Of a stretch of DNA of 64,000 nt, positions 1 through 9,418 are shown piece after piece. Position numbers and translations under genes: made by a program. Origin of the DNA: Paenarthrobacter sp. GOM3 (lineage in GTDB: Bacteria > Actinomycetota > Actinomycetes > Actinomycetales > Micrococcaceae); the NCBI RefSeq assembly GCF_018215265.2, contig NZ_CP136562.1, positions 2,480,001-2,544,000 of the forward strand, written 5' to 3'. How positions within the stretch are numbered: position 1 is the first letter of the stretch; every line of letters begins with the position of its first letter. The notes under the pieces were generated by a model. That model was not told the DNA's origin. It worked only from the letters and a program-made list of their open reading frames with translations, and made no database searches.

Positions 1-175
1 ACCCAGCAAGTTCCGGGACGCCGTCCGCAGCGCCGGACAGGTTGCGGGGCCAGACCGAGTTGGCCCGCTGTGTGACCCCTTCCGAAGCGCGCAGCACCCA
101 CTCCCCTGTGTCTTCGCGCTCAACCGCAGGCCAGGCCTTATCCATGAGCGTTTCCAGGAATGCTTGCTCCAGCAT
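1..175 (-). CDS. GNAT-like acetyltransferase, N-terminal fragment cut by the window edge
   Basis: An open frame starts at an ATG (173-175) and runs off the left edge. It has an AAAGG ribosome-binding-like stretch just upstream. The visible residues include the stretch AWPAVEREDTGEWVLRASEG followed by TQRANSVWP. A Glu/Gly-Trp-x-Leu-Arg run followed by RANS is typical of the start of actinobacterial GNAT N-acetyltransferases, which transfer acetyl from acetyl-CoA to an amine. The acetyl-CoA-binding part lies outside the window, so substrate and function cannot be judged. It follows aspS on the same strand, separated from it by a hairpin. Confidence 0.55.
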   Translation of the reverse strand, partial: MLEQAFLETLMDKAWPAVEREDTGEWVLRASEGVTQRANSVWPRNLSGAADGVPELAG

Positions 176-202
176 GCCGCGGGCCTTTCGTTCGCAGGAA
201 CA

Positions 203-236
203 CCAAAGGCCCCCCACCGCAGTGGAGAGCCTTTGG
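203..236 (-). terminator. Hairpin downstream of aspS
   Basis: CCAAAGGC (203-210) is the exact reverse complement of GCCTTTGG (229-236), and the inner bases can extend the stem. It lies 9 bases past the aspS stop. The U-tract on the minus strand is weak. Confidence 0.5.
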
Positions 237-244
237 ATATGGTG

Positions 245-2038
245 CTATTCGGACTTGTTTTCCGCCTTGGCGGCAGGCTTGGCCTCGGGCCGGAAGTCGA
301 CGCCCGCTTCCTTGCGCTGCTGTGCCGTGATGGGTGCCGGTGCCGCCGTCAGGGGGTCGTACCCGTTTCCGGTCTTGGGGAAGGCAATGACGTCGCGGAT
401 GGACTCCACGCCGGCGAGCAGGGCCACAACACGGTCCCAGCCCATGGCCATTCCGCCGTGCGGAGGTGCGCCGTACTTGAAGCCCTCAAGCAGGAAGCCG
501 AACTTCGTTTGTGCTTCTTCCTTGTCCAGGCCCATGAGCTGGAACACGCGCTCCTGCACTTCACGGTCGTGGATACGGATGGAGCCGCCGCCGATCTCGT
601 TGCCGTTGCAGACGATGTCATAGGCGTAAGAAAGCGCGGATCCGGGATCCTTGTCGAAGCTGTCCAGGTATTCGGGGCGCGGCGAGGTGAAAGCGTGGTG
701 CACGGCTGTCCACTGTCCGCCACCCACAGCGACGTCACCGGAAGCCACAGCAGCTGCGGCAGGCTCGAACATGGGAGCGTCCACGATCCAGACAAACGCC
801 CAGTCGTTGGGATCAATCAGGCCAGTGCGGTGCCCGATCTCGACGCGGGCAGCGCCGAGGAGCGCCCGCGCTGCGGACTTCTCACCGGCAGCGAAGAAGA
901 TGCAGTCGCCGGGCTTGGCGCCAACAGCATCGGCCAGGCCTGCCCGTTCTTCCTCCGTGAGGTTCTTGGCAACCGGGCCGGCGAGTTCGCCGTCTTCCTT
1001 GAAGAGGACGTATGCCAGGCCCTTGTGGCCACGCTGCTTTGCGAATTCCTGCCACCCGTCCAGGGTGCGGCGCGGCTGGGAGGCGCCGCCGGGCATGACT
1101 ACTGCACCGACGTACGGTGCCTTGAAGACGCCGAAGTTGGTGTCCTTGAAGAACTCGGTGAGCTCCGTCAGTTCCACGCCGAAACGAAGGTCCGGCTTAT
1201 CGGAGCCGTACCTGGCCATGGCGTCCAAGTACGTCATGCGGCGGATCGGGGTGGGGATCTCGACGTCGATCAGCTGCCACAGTGCCTTGACGATCGCCTC
1301 GCCCAGCTCAATGATGTCGTCCTGGTCAACGAAGCTGGCTTCGATGTCCAACTGGGTGAACTCCGGCTGGCGGTCGGCGCGGAAGTCCTCGTCACGGTAG
1401 CAACGGGCAATCTGGTAGTACTTCTCAAAACCGCCCACCTGGAGCAGCTGCTTGAAAAGCTGCGGCGACTGCGGCAGCGCGTACCAGGAACCCGGGGCCA
1501 GGCGTGCCGGCACGACGAAGTCGCGGGCGCCTTCCGGCGTCGAACGCGTCAGCGTGGGGGTTTCGATCTCCACGTAGCCACGCTGGTGCAGCAGTTCGCG
1601 GGCCACCCGGTTTGCCTCGGAGCGGAGGCGGAGGTTGCGTGCGGGGCCGGGGCGGCGAAGGTCCAGGTAGCGGTGCTTAAGTCGGGCTTCCTCGCCAACC
1701 TCAACGTGCTCGTCAATCTGGAACGGCAGGGCTTCGGAGGTGTTGAGGATAACAACCTTGTCGGCGATGACCTCGATTTCACCGGTCGCCAGGGCCGGGT
1801 TTTCGTTGCCTTCAGGACGCTTGTTGACGGTACCCGTCACCTGCAGCACGTACTCGTTCCGCAGGCCGTGGAAGACCTCTTCCTCACGGACAACCACCTG
1901 GGCGACACCGGACGCATCACGCAGGTCAACGAATGCAACGCCACCGTGATCACGGCGCCGTCCCACCCAGCCGGCCAGGGTAACGGTTTGTCCAATGTGC
2001 TCGGAGCGAAGGGATCCGAGGTCATGTGTGCGCAGCAC
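245..2038 (-). CDS. aspS: Aspartyl-tRNA synthetase
   Basis: This class II synthetase charges tRNA(Asp) with aspartate in the cytoplasm. The 597 residues match the long bacterial type: an N-terminal OB-fold anticodon-binding domain (about residues 1-110, beginning [10 protein letters not shown]), a catalytic core carrying motif 2 around [20 protein letters not shown], a bacterial GAD-type insertion, and motif 3 in [15 protein letters not shown] near the C-terminus. The start is a GTG (2036-2038), preceded at proper distance by GAAAGGAA. It follows hisS on the same strand with a strong terminator hairpin between them, so the two are probably separate transcripts. The acidic, Lys/Ala-rich last 15 residues look like an unstructured tail. 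Confidence 0.97.
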   Translation of the reverse strand: MLRTHDLGSLRSEHIGQTVTLAGWVGRRRDHGGVAFVDLRDASGVAQVVVREEEVFHGLRNEYVLQVTGTVNKRPEGNENPALATGEIEVIADKVVILNTSEALPFQIDEHVEVGEEARLKHRYLDLRRPGPARNLRLRSEANRVARELLHQRGYVEIETPTLTRSTPEGARDFVVPARLAPGSWYALPQSPQLFKQLLQVGGFEKYYQIARCYRDEDFRADRQPEFTQLDIEASFVDQDDIIELGEAIVKALWQLIDVEIPTPIRRMTYLDAMARYGSDKPDLRFGVELTELTEFFKDTNFGVFKAPYVGAVVMPGGASQPRRTLDGWQEFAKQRGHKGLAYVLFKEDGELAGPVAKNLTEEERAGLADAVGAKPGDCIFFAAGEKSAARALLGAARVEIGHRTGLIDPNDWAFVWIVDAPMFEPAAAAVASGDVAVGGGQWTAVHHAFTSPRPEYLDSFDKDPGSALSYAYDIVCNGNEIGGGSIRIHDREVQERVFQLMGLDKEEAQTKFGFLLEGFKYGAPPHGGMAMGWDRVVALLAGVESIRDVIAFPKTGNGYDPLTAAPAPITAQQRKEAGVDFRPEAKPAAKAENKSE

Positions 2039-2063
2039 AGCATTCCTTTCAGCATGAAATTTA

Positions 2064-2089
2064 ACGGGACCGCTGCGAAGCGGTCCCGT
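2064..2089 (-). terminator. Intrinsic terminator of hisS
   Basis: ACGGGACCGCT (2064-2074) and AGCGGTCCCGT (2079-2089) form a perfect 11-bp stem with a 4-base loop. On the minus strand it is followed by TTAAATTT, giving a classical rho-independent terminator after hisS. Confidence 0.85.
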
Positions 2090-2147
2090 CCGAGTTTACC
2101 CGCCCCGGCCGCGCCTCCCGCCACAGGCGGAACAAGCCGTGCGTGTA

Positions 2148-3488
2148 TCAGTCGGTGGTGGTGACCCGTACGTGCAGGTCCTCGTCCGATGGCGTCCAGC
2201 TGGACGGGTCGGCATCCACCTGCTCACCGGAACGGATGTCCTTGACCTGGTGCTTGCCGTCGTCGTCGGTGAACCACACGAAAGGAATGCCACGGCGGTC
2301 GGCGAACTTGATCTGCTTGCCGAACTTCTCGGCTTTGGCGGCGACTTCGGTGGCGATCCCCCGGCCCCGCAACTGCGCTGCGATGTCCTGGGCGGCAGAC
2401 CAGCTGTCGTCCGTGTTCAGTGCGACGAGGACCGCGGTGGGCACTGCGCGCGAAGCCGTCGCCAGCTCCTGGCTGAGGATGCGGGAAACCAACCGCGTCA
2501 CGCCGATGGAAAGCCCGACGCCGGGGAACTTGCGGTTGCCCTTGCTCGCCAGTGCGTCGTACCGGCCGCCAGAACAGATGGAACCGAGCTGTTCGTGCCC
2601 CACCAGCACGGTTTCGACGACAGTTCCGGTGTAGTAGTCCAGGCCGCGGGCGATGCTGAGGTCCGCCACGACCTTGCCGGGGGCACGCTGGACCGCGGCC
2701 TCAATGACCTGCTGAAGCTCGCCAAGGCCCTCTTCAAGAAGGTCGTCCTTGACCCCCAGCGCGCGCACCTTATCCACGAACGAGGTGTCCTCCGTGCGAA
2801 TGCCGGCCAGCTGAAGGGCGAGGCCGGCTTGCTCGTCGGTGGCCCCCAGCTCAGTCTTCAAAAGCTCGGCGACCTTGCCGGCCCCGATCTTTTCCAGTTT
2901 GTCGATGCTGCGCAAAACCCCGGCGGTGTCCGTCAGGCCAATGCCGCGATAGAAGCCTTCGGCAAGTTTCCTGTTGTTGATCCGGAGCCGGAAATCCGGA
3001 ATCGGCAGGGCACTCAGCGCCTCCGCAATCACCAAGGCAATTTCGACGTCGTAACGGAACGGCAGCTCGCCGTCGCCCACGACGTCGATATCAGCCTGGG
3101 TGAACTCACGGGCACGGCCTTCCTGCGGACGCTCGCCACGCCAGACTTTCTGGATTTGGTAGCGCCGGAACGGAAACGCCAGGTAGCCGGCGTTCTCCAC
3201 GACGTAGCGGGCGAACGGAACAGTGAGGTCGAAGTGCAGGGCAAGCGCGTTGGGATCGGTTTTCGCGGCGTCACCGTCGTCGTCCTGCAGCCGGCTCAAG
3301 CCGTAGACCTCTTTGTCGATCTCACCCTTGCGGAGCAGCTGGCCAACCGTTTCGACGGCCCGTGTTTCAATCGATGAGAAACCATGCAGTTCGAACGTCT
3401 TCCGCAGCGTATCGAGCACGTGGAGCTCCACCAACCGCTCCTGGGGAAGCCACTCGGGGAATCCGGACAGGGAGGCGCTACGTGCCAT
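2148..3488 (-). CDS. hisS: Histidyl-tRNA synthetase
   Basis: This class II synthetase attaches histidine to tRNA(His). The protein is 446 residues, a normal length. Visible family features are the N-terminal LSGFPEWLPQERL stretch leading to motif 1, the motif 2 region RYQIQKVWRGERPQEGRAREF, the histidine-specific segments ARGLDYYTGTVVE and CSGGRYDAL, and motif 3 in GVGLSIGVTRL. The C-terminal anticodon-binding domain spans about residues 340-440. The ATG start at 3488 has a GAGGAG element about 10 bases upstream. Many actinobacteria keep hisS and aspS adjacent, as here. Confidence 0.97.
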   Translation of the reverse strand: MARSASLSGFPEWLPQERLVELHVLDTLRKTFELHGFSSIETRAVETVGQLLRKGEIDKEVYGLSRLQDDDGDAAKTDPNALALHFDLTVPFARYVVENAGYLAFPFRRYQIQKVWRGERPQEGRAREFTQADIDVVGDGELPFRYDVEIALVIAEALSALPIPDFRLRINNRKLAEGFYRGIGLTDTAGVLRSIDKLEKIGAGKVAELLKTELGATDEQAGLALQLAGIRTEDTSFVDKVRALGVKDDLLEEGLGELQQVIEAAVQRAPGKVVADLSIARGLDYYTGTVVETVLVGHEQLGSICSGGRYDALASKGNRKFPGVGLSIGVTRLVSRILSQELATASRAVPTAVLVALNTDDSWSAAQDIAAQLRGRGIATEVAAKAEKFGKQIKFADRRGIPFVWFTDDDGKHQVKDIRSGEQVDADPSSWTPSDEDLHVRVTTTD

Positions 3489-3692
3489 GGAATGTGTCTC
3501 CTCAGAAAGCTGACGCTGGTATCAGCACCGCAGCTTTAAACATCCGTTCGGCGTTTACAAGGCGGGCGTCCAGCCGGTCATGCATAAACTATGTGCGGCA
3601 GCCAGTTTATGCTTTCCGCGCGTGCACATCTAATGCAGCATGCCCGGATCCTGCTCGGCAGCCATCGGAAGTGGACACAATCAGGAGGACTC

Positions 3693-4487
3693 TTGGCAAC
3701 AAGGTCGCGGGATGACCGCGAAGCGAAACGCCGCATCAGGCAGATGGAAGCCAAGCGTGCCCTGCGCCAGGAACAGGGCAAGCGACGCAAACGCGACAAC
3801 ACCATCGCCATCAGCGCCGGCGCGGCAGCCGTGATTCTTGCCGTCGTGCTGCAGCTGACTGTCTTCAGTTCGAATCCCACCGAGGCTGAGTTCGCTGCTG
3901 CCGAAGCCGGCCTGAGCTCCCCGTCCGCTTCGCCGTCGGCTTCCAACAGCGCAGACATACCCAGCCCGGACACGGCAGCCGGAAAGACCTTCACCGGCGA
4001 GTTGGCGTTGAATGGTGGGGCGCTCGGCATCGAACTGAACGGTACCGCAGCACCGCAGGCAGCGGCAGTACTCAAGTCACTGGCGGATGCAGGCTACTAC
4101 AACGGGGCAACCTGCCACCGGCTCACGACGGCGGATACCTTTGGGCTCCTGCAATGCGGGGCGAAGACCGCTGACGGCTCGGACGACGCCAACTACCGCT
4201 GGGGGCCACTGGAAAACACTCCGACGGACAACAAGTACCCCGCGGGAACCATCGCTGTGGCCCGCACCGGCAACAACGCCTACGGCAATGGCCACCAGTT
4301 CTTCATTGTCTACAAGGACACCACCATTCCGGCCGATACGGCCGGGGGCTACACGGTGGTGGGCAAGGTAACCAGCGGACTGGACGTTGTTACGAAGATC
4401 GCTGCGGCAGGCCTCAAAGCCGGTGCAAACAATACTGACGGCGCCCCTGTGGCACCTGTCACGATAGACTCGTTTTCTCTGAAGTAA
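3693..4487 (+). CDS. Membrane-anchored cyclophilin-type peptidyl-prolyl isomerase
   Basis: Predicted to catalyse cis-trans isomerisation of Xaa-Pro bonds in exported proteins. The best start is the TTG at 3693, placed 6 bases after a strong AGGAGG; the open frame extends upstream but lacks such a site. The 264-residue product has a very basic cytoplasmic N-terminus (TRSRDDREAKRRIRQMEAKR), one membrane segment (IAISAGAAAVILAVVLQLTVF), a Ser/Ala/Pro-rich linker, and a cyclophilin domain. Conserved active-site features are CHR (usual FHR), QCG (usual QGG) and QFFIVY. The QGG-to-QCG change and the Phe-to-Cys change are visible oddities, but the catalytic Arg is kept. The enzyme should sit outside the membrane. 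Confidence 0.88.
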   Translation: MATRSRDDREAKRRIRQMEAKRALRQEQGKRRKRDNTIAISAGAAAVILAVVLQLTVFSSNPTEAEFAAAEAGLSSPSASPSASNSADIPSPDTAAGKTFTGELALNGGALGIELNGTAAPQAAAVLKSLADAGYYNGATCHRLTTADTFGLLQCGAKTADGSDDANYRWGPLENTPTDNKYPAGTIAVARTGNNAYGNGHQFFIVYKDTTIPADTAGGYTVVGKVTSGLDVVTKIAAAGLKAGANNTDGAPVAPVTIDSFSLK

Positions 4488-4553
4488 CCAGCTCCAGGCC
4501 CCGGCCCGGGGTGCATTACCTTAGCAGTCCCTCCAAGCGAAAGACTTTTAGCG

Positions 4554-6131
4554 GTGACAGACAGTCAGAAATCCGACGAAACAGCAGTAGTGGCCAACGA
4601 AGAAGCTGCCGGACAAACCGGCGAGGCCGAGGCAGCGGCTCCGGAAGCATCCGCCCCGGAGACAGACGCTCCGGTGGACGATGCTCCAGTAGAGACTGCC
4701 CCTGTGGAGGCTGCTCCGGAGCCCCAGGCAGCTCCGTCCGCAGAAGCGCCTGCTGCTGAAGAAGCGCCAGCCGCACCCCGGCCTACGCCCTCCGCAGCCC
4801 CGTCTCCCGCGGCTTTCGCGGCCAGGCCCAAGGCTCCGGCCGCCGTCGTACCCGCTGCTCCGGCTGTCTCTTCGGCATCGCTTGCCGAAGCAGCCAAGTG
4901 GGGTCGCGCAGAAGGGGACGGCCATGTGTTCCTGACCTTGGATGGCGAGGAAATCGCCGTCGGCCAGTACCCGGGCGTCAGTCCCGACGAAGCCCTGGGC
5001 TACTTCGCCCGGAAATTCGACGACATCATCGCCCAGGTTGTCCTGCTTGAGCACCGCGTGGAGTCCAAGGCGCCGGCCACGGACATGCAGAAGACTGTGA
5101 CGCACCTTCGCGAGCAACTCGCGGAGCGCAACATGGTGGGCGACATCCGCTCGGCCGAAACCCGCCTTGATACCTTGTCGGCGCAGATCGTCGAGCTGGA
5201 AAAGACGGAGAAGGCCGCACACGAAGCCGTACGCGCCAGTGAGCTTGCTGCACGCGAGGACATCGTTGCCGAGGCTGAGTCCATCGCCGGCCAGGATCCT
5301 GCCCACATCCAGTGGAAGACCTCCAGCGCCCGCATGAACGAGCTGTTCGAAACCTGGAAAACAGCGCAGAAGAGCGGCGTCCGCCTGGGCCGCAGCAACG
5401 AGGACGCCCTGTGGAAGCGGTTCCGTTCCGCACGCACGGTCTTCGATCGCCACCGCCGGGCCTACTTCTCCCAGCTGGACAGCAACAACTCAGCTGCCAA
5501 ATCGGCCAAGGAAGCCCTGATCGCCGAGGCTGAGGCACTCTCCTCATCCACTGACTGGGGCTATGCCGCCGGCGAATACCGCAGGCTCATGGACCAGTGG
5601 AAGGCCACGCCGCGTGCGAGCCGCAAGGATGACGACGCACTGTGGGGCCGTTTCCGTGCAGCTCAGGACGTTTTCTTCAGCAACCGCCAGGCAGCCAACG
5701 ACCAGATCGACCAGGAATACACTGCCAACCTGGCCGTGAAGGAGCAGCTGGTCACCGAGGCACAGGCGCTGCTGCCGATCAACGACCTCAACTCCGCCAA
5801 GAAGGCCCTCCAGTCCATCCGGGACCGTTGGGAAGATGCGGGCAAGGTTCCGCGCGCGGACATGGGTCGTATCGAGGCAGGTCTCCGCAAAGTCGAAGAC
5901 GCTGTCCGTGAGGCTGAGGAGGAGAAGTGGCGTCGGAGCAACCCGGAAACCAAGGCACGCACCAATAGCGCCTTGTCTCAGCTCGAAACCGCTATCGCGG
6001 GCCTCAAGGAAGACCTGGAGAAAGCGGAAAAGGCAGGCGACCAGCGACGCATCAAGACGGCCCGCGAAGCCCTCGAAGCGCGCCAGGCCTGGCTCGACCA
6101 GATCCAGCGTTCGGCCAGCGATCTCGCTTAG
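4554..6131 (+). CDS. DUF349 repeat protein with Ala/Pro/Glu-rich N-terminus
   Basis: Function is not established in actinobacteria; DUF349 proteins are helical, coiled-coil-rich proteins. The GTG start at 4554 opens the sequence MTDSQKSDETAVVA. Residues 1 to about 110 are low-complexity (runs of Ala, Pro, Glu), and the rest carries several DUF349-type helical modules recognised by repeats of W-x-x-T or W-x-A followed by R-x-x-D-D-A-L-W-x-R-F-R (for example ALWKRFRSARTVFDRHR and ALWGRFRAAQDVFFSNR). Strong heptad character in residues 175-235 suggests a coiled coil. It is followed by a good hairpin terminator. The low-complexity head varies widely in this family. Confidence 0.85.
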   Translation: MTDSQKSDETAVVANEEAAGQTGEAEAAAPEASAPETDAPVDDAPVETAPVEAAPEPQAAPSAEAPAAEEAPAAPRPTPSAAPSPAAFAARPKAPAAVVPAAPAVSSASLAEAAKWGRAEGDGHVFLTLDGEEIAVGQYPGVSPDEALGYFARKFDDIIAQVVLLEHRVESKAPATDMQKTVTHLREQLAERNMVGDIRSAETRLDTLSAQIVELEKTEKAAHEAVRASELAAREDIVAEAESIAGQDPAHIQWKTSSARMNELFETWKTAQKSGVRLGRSNEDALWKRFRSARTVFDRHRRAYFSQLDSNNSAAKSAKEALIAEAEALSSSTDWGYAAGEYRRLMDQWKATPRASRKDDDALWGRFRAAQDVFFSNRQAANDQIDQEYTANLAVKEQLVTEAQALLPINDLNSAKKALQSIRDRWEDAGKVPRADMGRIEAGLRKVEDAVREAEEEKWRRSNPETKARTNSALSQLETAIAGLKEDLEKAEKAGDQRRIKTAREALEARQAWLDQIQRSASDLA

Positions 6132-6154
6132 CACTACCTGACGTTCCAACCCTG

Positions 6155-6196
6155 CAGGCTCCGTGCCGGTTATCCACATAGCCGGGACGGAGCCTG
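6155..6196 (+). terminator. Hairpin after the DUF349 gene
   Basis: CAGGCTCCGT (6155-6164) is the exact reverse complement of ACGGAGCCTG (6187-6196), with further inner pairing of GCCGG and CCGG. It starts 23 bases past the stop of the DUF349 gene. There is no clear U-run. Confidence 0.6.
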
Positions 6197-6230
6197 TACT
6201 CGTTGGGCGGCCGCACGGAATGATCGGTGA

Positions 6231-6869
6231 ATGGTCCCCGTTGCAACTGCCCCGCACTTAATGGAGCCGGTATTGTCCGAGCTCTACTCCCCCAGCCGCA
6301 TCTTTACGTGGAACGAATTGCAAGGCATGGCCATCGACGGCATCCTCTTGCCGCTCTACGGGAAGAGTTATGCCTCGCCGGGCGTGGCTGTGACTTATCG
6401 CCTGCGGGCCCGGGCAGCGGCCATGTCGGTCCCGGAGCGTATCCGGACCAAGGTAGTGGCCGGCAGGCTCACCGCCGCCTGGATCTATGGCTGCGCGAAA
6501 CCGCCTGAACGCCTGTCCCTCCTTGTCGATGCGAAGCACCGGATATCCAGCCTGAGGGGAACTGCTGCGTGCAGTCTCCACGAAGTCAGGCTGGGTCAGA
6601 TGGACGTGGTCAGCATGGGTGGGATGCTGGTCAGCAGCCCACTGCGCACCGCAGCCGACATCGCCCTGCACGTCGAAACAGAACGGGCGCTGCCAGCGCT
6701 GAAGCGCCTGCTGAACCGAGACGAGCTGGGCATCAGGCTCCGCCTGCTCATCCTGGCCGTGGAAGCCGCACCAAGGGTGCCCCACAAGAAGCGGGCACTG
6801 GCCACCCTGTCACTGCTTGGTTCCCAGGATCCGCGACAGCAAGCTTTGGGACAGCAGGGACCGGACTAG
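6231..6869 (+). CDS. AbiEi-like (type IV antitoxin family) protein without a visible toxin
   Basis: The 212-residue protein resembles AbiEi-family antitoxin homologues common in actinobacteria. It has an N-terminal winged-helix-like part, then a [20 protein letters not shown] segment followed by [17 protein letters not shown], which matches the usual pattern of a GlpVTSpxRTlxDlA block. No AbiEii nucleotidyltransferase toxin is next to it, so it is probably a stand-alone regulator-like homologue rather than half of a system. The ATG at 6231 lacks a good Shine-Dalgarno; an AATGAT six bases upstream hints at a leaderless start. It converges on rel: the two stop codons overlap in the palindrome CTAG (6866-6869). 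Assignment is by sequence impression only. Confidence 0.55.
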   Translation: MVPVATAPHLMEPVLSELYSPSRIFTWNELQGMAIDGILLPLYGKSYASPGVAVTYRLRARAAAMSVPERIRTKVVAGRLTAAWIYGCAKPPERLSLLVDAKHRISSLRGTAACSLHEVRLGQMDVVSMGGMLVSSPLRTAADIALHVETERALPALKRLLNRDELGIRLRLLILAVEAAPRVPHKKRALATLSLLGSQDPRQQALGQQGPD

Positions 6870-9271
6870 CTGCGGCGGCGGTTCCCCGTTGTGCGGTAAA
6901 CGTCGAAGACACCGTCGATGCGCCGCACGGCATTCAACACGTGGTGCAGGTACTTGGGGTCCCCCATCTCGAACGCGAACTTTGAGATGGCCACCCGGTC
7001 ACTGGATGTGTGCACTGACGCGGCCAGGATATTGACGTGGTTCTCAGACAGTATCCGCGTAACATCCGAGAGCAGCGACTTGCGGTCCAGCGCTTCCACC
7101 TGGATCTCGACGAGGAAGACGCTGGACTGGGTGGGGGCCCACTCCACTTCCACAATCCTGTCCGGTTGGTCACGGAGCCCGGAAACGTTGGTGCAGTCCG
7201 TCCGGTGCACGGAGACCCCGGAACCCCGGGTAACGAAGCCGAGAATCGGATCCGGAGGCACAGGGGTGCAGCAGCGGGCCAGTTTGACCCACACGTCGCC
7301 GACACCACGGACGATGACGCCGGAATCGGAGAACTTGGACTTAGCAACCTGGGTGGGAATGCTGACTTCGTCGAGGTCTTCGTCGGGGGTCTCCTGGCCG
7401 CCGAGGTGCTCCACCAGCTTTTCCATGACGGACTGCGCCGACGTGTGGCCATCGCCGACGCCCGCATAGAGCCCCGAGATGTCGACGTAGTGGAACGCCT
7501 CCGCTACGGCTGACAACGCATCGTGGGTCATGAGCCGCTGCAAGGGAAGATTCTGCTTCCGCATGGCCCTGGTCAGCATGTCCTTGCCGCGGTCGATCGC
7601 TTCTTCGCGGCGTTCTTTGGTGAACCACTGACGGATCTTGTTCCGGGCACGTGCGGACTTGACGAAGTGCTGCCAGTCCTGGCTGGGCCCGGCCCCTTCG
7701 GCCTTCGAGGTGAAAATCTCCACCCAGTCGCCGTGGTTGAGTTCGCTGTTCAGTGGAACGAGCTTGCCGTTAACGCGTGCACCGATGGTGCGGTGGCCCA
7801 CCTCCGTGTGCACGGCGTAGGCGAAGTCCACGGGTGTGGACCCCGCAGGCAAGGCCATGACCTCGCCCTTGGGGGTGAAGACGAAGACTTCCCTGGCGTT
7901 GATTTCATATCTGAGCGAATCCAGGAACTCGCCGGGATCGGAGGTTTCCTGCTGCCAGTCCACCAGGGATCGAAGCCATCCCATGTCCCCGTCCCGCGGG
8001 CTGCCGGGACCCTGTGCTGTGCGGTTGGGCTGATCTTTGTACTTCCAGTGGGCGGCTACACCGTACTCGGCCCGGCGGTGCATTTCGTGGGTGCGGATCT
8101 GGATCTCGACCGGTTTGCCGCCCGGGCCGATCACCGTAGTGTGCAGCGACTGGTACATGTTGAACTTGGGCATCGCGATGTAATCCTTGAAACGCCCCGG
8201 CAGGGGGTTCCACCGCGAGTGGAGCGTGCCCAGTGCGGCGTAACAGTCCCGCACGGAATCGACCAGGACGCGCACGCCCATGAGGTCGTTGATGTCGTCG
8301 AAATCCTTGTCCCTGACGATCATCTTCTGGTAAATCGAGTAGTAGTGCTTCGGCCTGCCAGTGATGGTGGCCTTGATGCGTGAGGTTCGCAGATCATCGG
8401 CGATCTGGTTGCGGATGACGCTGAGGCTCTTCTCGCGCTCCGGCGTGCGGTCTCCCACCATGCGGACGATTTCCTCGTACACCTTGGGGTAGAGCGCTGC
8501 GAAGGACAGGTCCTCCAGTTCCCACTTGATGGTGTTCATGCCCAGGCGATGGGCAAGGGGAGCGAAAATCTCCAGGGTTTCGCGGGCCTTGCGCGAGGAC
8601 GACTCGGCGGAAACGAAGCGCCAGGTGCGAGCATTGTGCAGGCGGTCCGCCAACTTGATCATGAGGACCCGGATGTCCTTGGCCATGGCCACGACCATCT
8701 TACGGACGGTCTCCGACTGGGCCGCCTCACCGAAGCTGACCTTGTCCAGTTTTGTCACGCCGTCCACCAGCATGGCGACCTCGGGGCCGAAGTCGCGCGT
8801 GAGGTCGTTGAGGGTGTAGGGAGTGTCTTCCACGGTGTCGTGGAGCAATGCCGCCGCGAGGGTGGTCCCGGTCATGCCGAGTTCAGCCAGGATGGTGGCC
8901 ACCGCGACGGGGTGGGTGATGTAGGGGTCACCGCTCTTGCGCTTCTGGCCCTGGTGGCTTCGCTCCGCGACGGCGAACGCCCGTTGGATCAGGTCGAAGT
9001 CCTCTTTGGGGTTATTGGCCCGAACGGTACGCAGCAGCGGTTCAAGGATCGGCGAGTAAGGAGCGACACCCCGGCCGGTGAGGCGGGCAAGACGGGAACG
9101 TGTACGTTCCCTCCTGCCGGGGAAGGTGGGGCGCACGCCGCTATCGATCGGTACCGCACCAGCGGTCCGTCCGGCCACGCTTGTTGTCGGGACGGCCACA
9201 GCATTACGGCCATCTTCCCCGCCCGCCGGTGGTGCCGACGTCGCACGTTCTTCCACAGAAGCACCCCTCAC
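6866..9271 (-). CDS. rel: Bifunctional (p)ppGpp synthetase/hydrolase Rel
   Basis: This stringent-response enzyme makes (p)ppGpp from ATP and GTP/GDP on stalled ribosomes and also hydrolyses it. The domain order in the 801 residues is a variable N-terminus (1-75), an HD hydrolase with intact HDTVEDT (144-150), a synthetase domain with [20 protein letters not shown], a TGS domain starting [19 protein letters not shown], a region with CCTPVPPD, and a C-terminal ACT domain. An intact HD motif plus the [12 protein letters not shown] segment of the synthetase supports a bifunctional enzyme. The start is a GTG at 9271, with GGGAGAA about 12 bases upstream; a GTG five codons later is an alternative. 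It lies downstream of secF behind a strong terminator. Confidence 0.95.
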   Translation of the reverse strand: MRGASVEERATSAPPAGGEDGRNAVAVPTTSVAGRTAGAVPIDSGVRPTFPGRRERTRSRLARLTGRGVAPYSPILEPLLRTVRANNPKEDFDLIQRAFAVAERSHQGQKRKSGDPYITHPVAVATILAELGMTGTTLAAALLHDTVEDTPYTLNDLTRDFGPEVAMLVDGVTKLDKVSFGEAAQSETVRKMVVAMAKDIRVLMIKLADRLHNARTWRFVSAESSSRKARETLEIFAPLAHRLGMNTIKWELEDLSFAALYPKVYEEIVRMVGDRTPEREKSLSVIRNQIADDLRTSRIKATITGRPKHYYSIYQKMIVRDKDFDDINDLMGVRVLVDSVRDCYAALGTLHSRWNPLPGRFKDYIAMPKFNMYQSLHTTVIGPGGKPVEIQIRTHEMHRRAEYGVAAHWKYKDQPNRTAQGPGSPRDGDMGWLRSLVDWQQETSDPGEFLDSLRYEINAREVFVFTPKGEVMALPAGSTPVDFAYAVHTEVGHRTIGARVNGKLVPLNSELNHGDWVEIFTSKAEGAGPSQDWQHFVKSARARNKIRQWFTKERREEAIDRGKDMLTRAMRKQNLPLQRLMTHDALSAVAEAFHYVDISGLYAGVGDGHTSAQSVMEKLVEHLGGQETPDEDLDEVSIPTQVAKSKFSDSGVIVRGVGDVWVKLARCCTPVPPDPILGFVTRGSGVSVHRTDCTNVSGLRDQPDRIVEVEWAPTQSSVFLVEIQVEALDRKSLLSDVTRILSENHVNILAASVHTSSDRVAISKFAFEMGDPKYLHHVLNAVRRIDGVFDVYRTTGNRRRS

Positions 9272-9354
9272 AACCTATTTAATTCTCCCAGTCTATTCCC
9301 GCAAGCGAATGCTTCTGCAACCGGACAGCACATGACGGGGACGCGGACAAGTCA

Positions 9355-9392
9355 AAGAGCCGGCCACCGCAATGCTGCGGAGGCCGGCTCTT
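9355..9392 (-). terminator. Strong terminator of the sec operon
   Basis: AAGAGCCGGCC (9355-9365) pairs perfectly with GGCCGGCTCTT (9382-9392), and inside it CCGCA pairs with TGCGG around an ATGC loop. It lies 26 bases past the secF stop on the minus strand and is followed by TGACTTG. Confidence 0.85.
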
Positions 9393-9418
9393 CGGTGGAA
9401 CTGTGCTTTGGGGAGGAC

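Noticed and set aside
164-2164. Long open frame on the plus strand opposite aspS (and similar long frames opposite hisS, dnaE2 at 26815-28995 and nrdE at 49465-50841)
   Set aside because: These are antisense shadows produced by high-GC codon bias; the minus-strand products are unmistakable conserved enzymes, and the plus-strand translations have no family resemblance or ribosome-binding sites.
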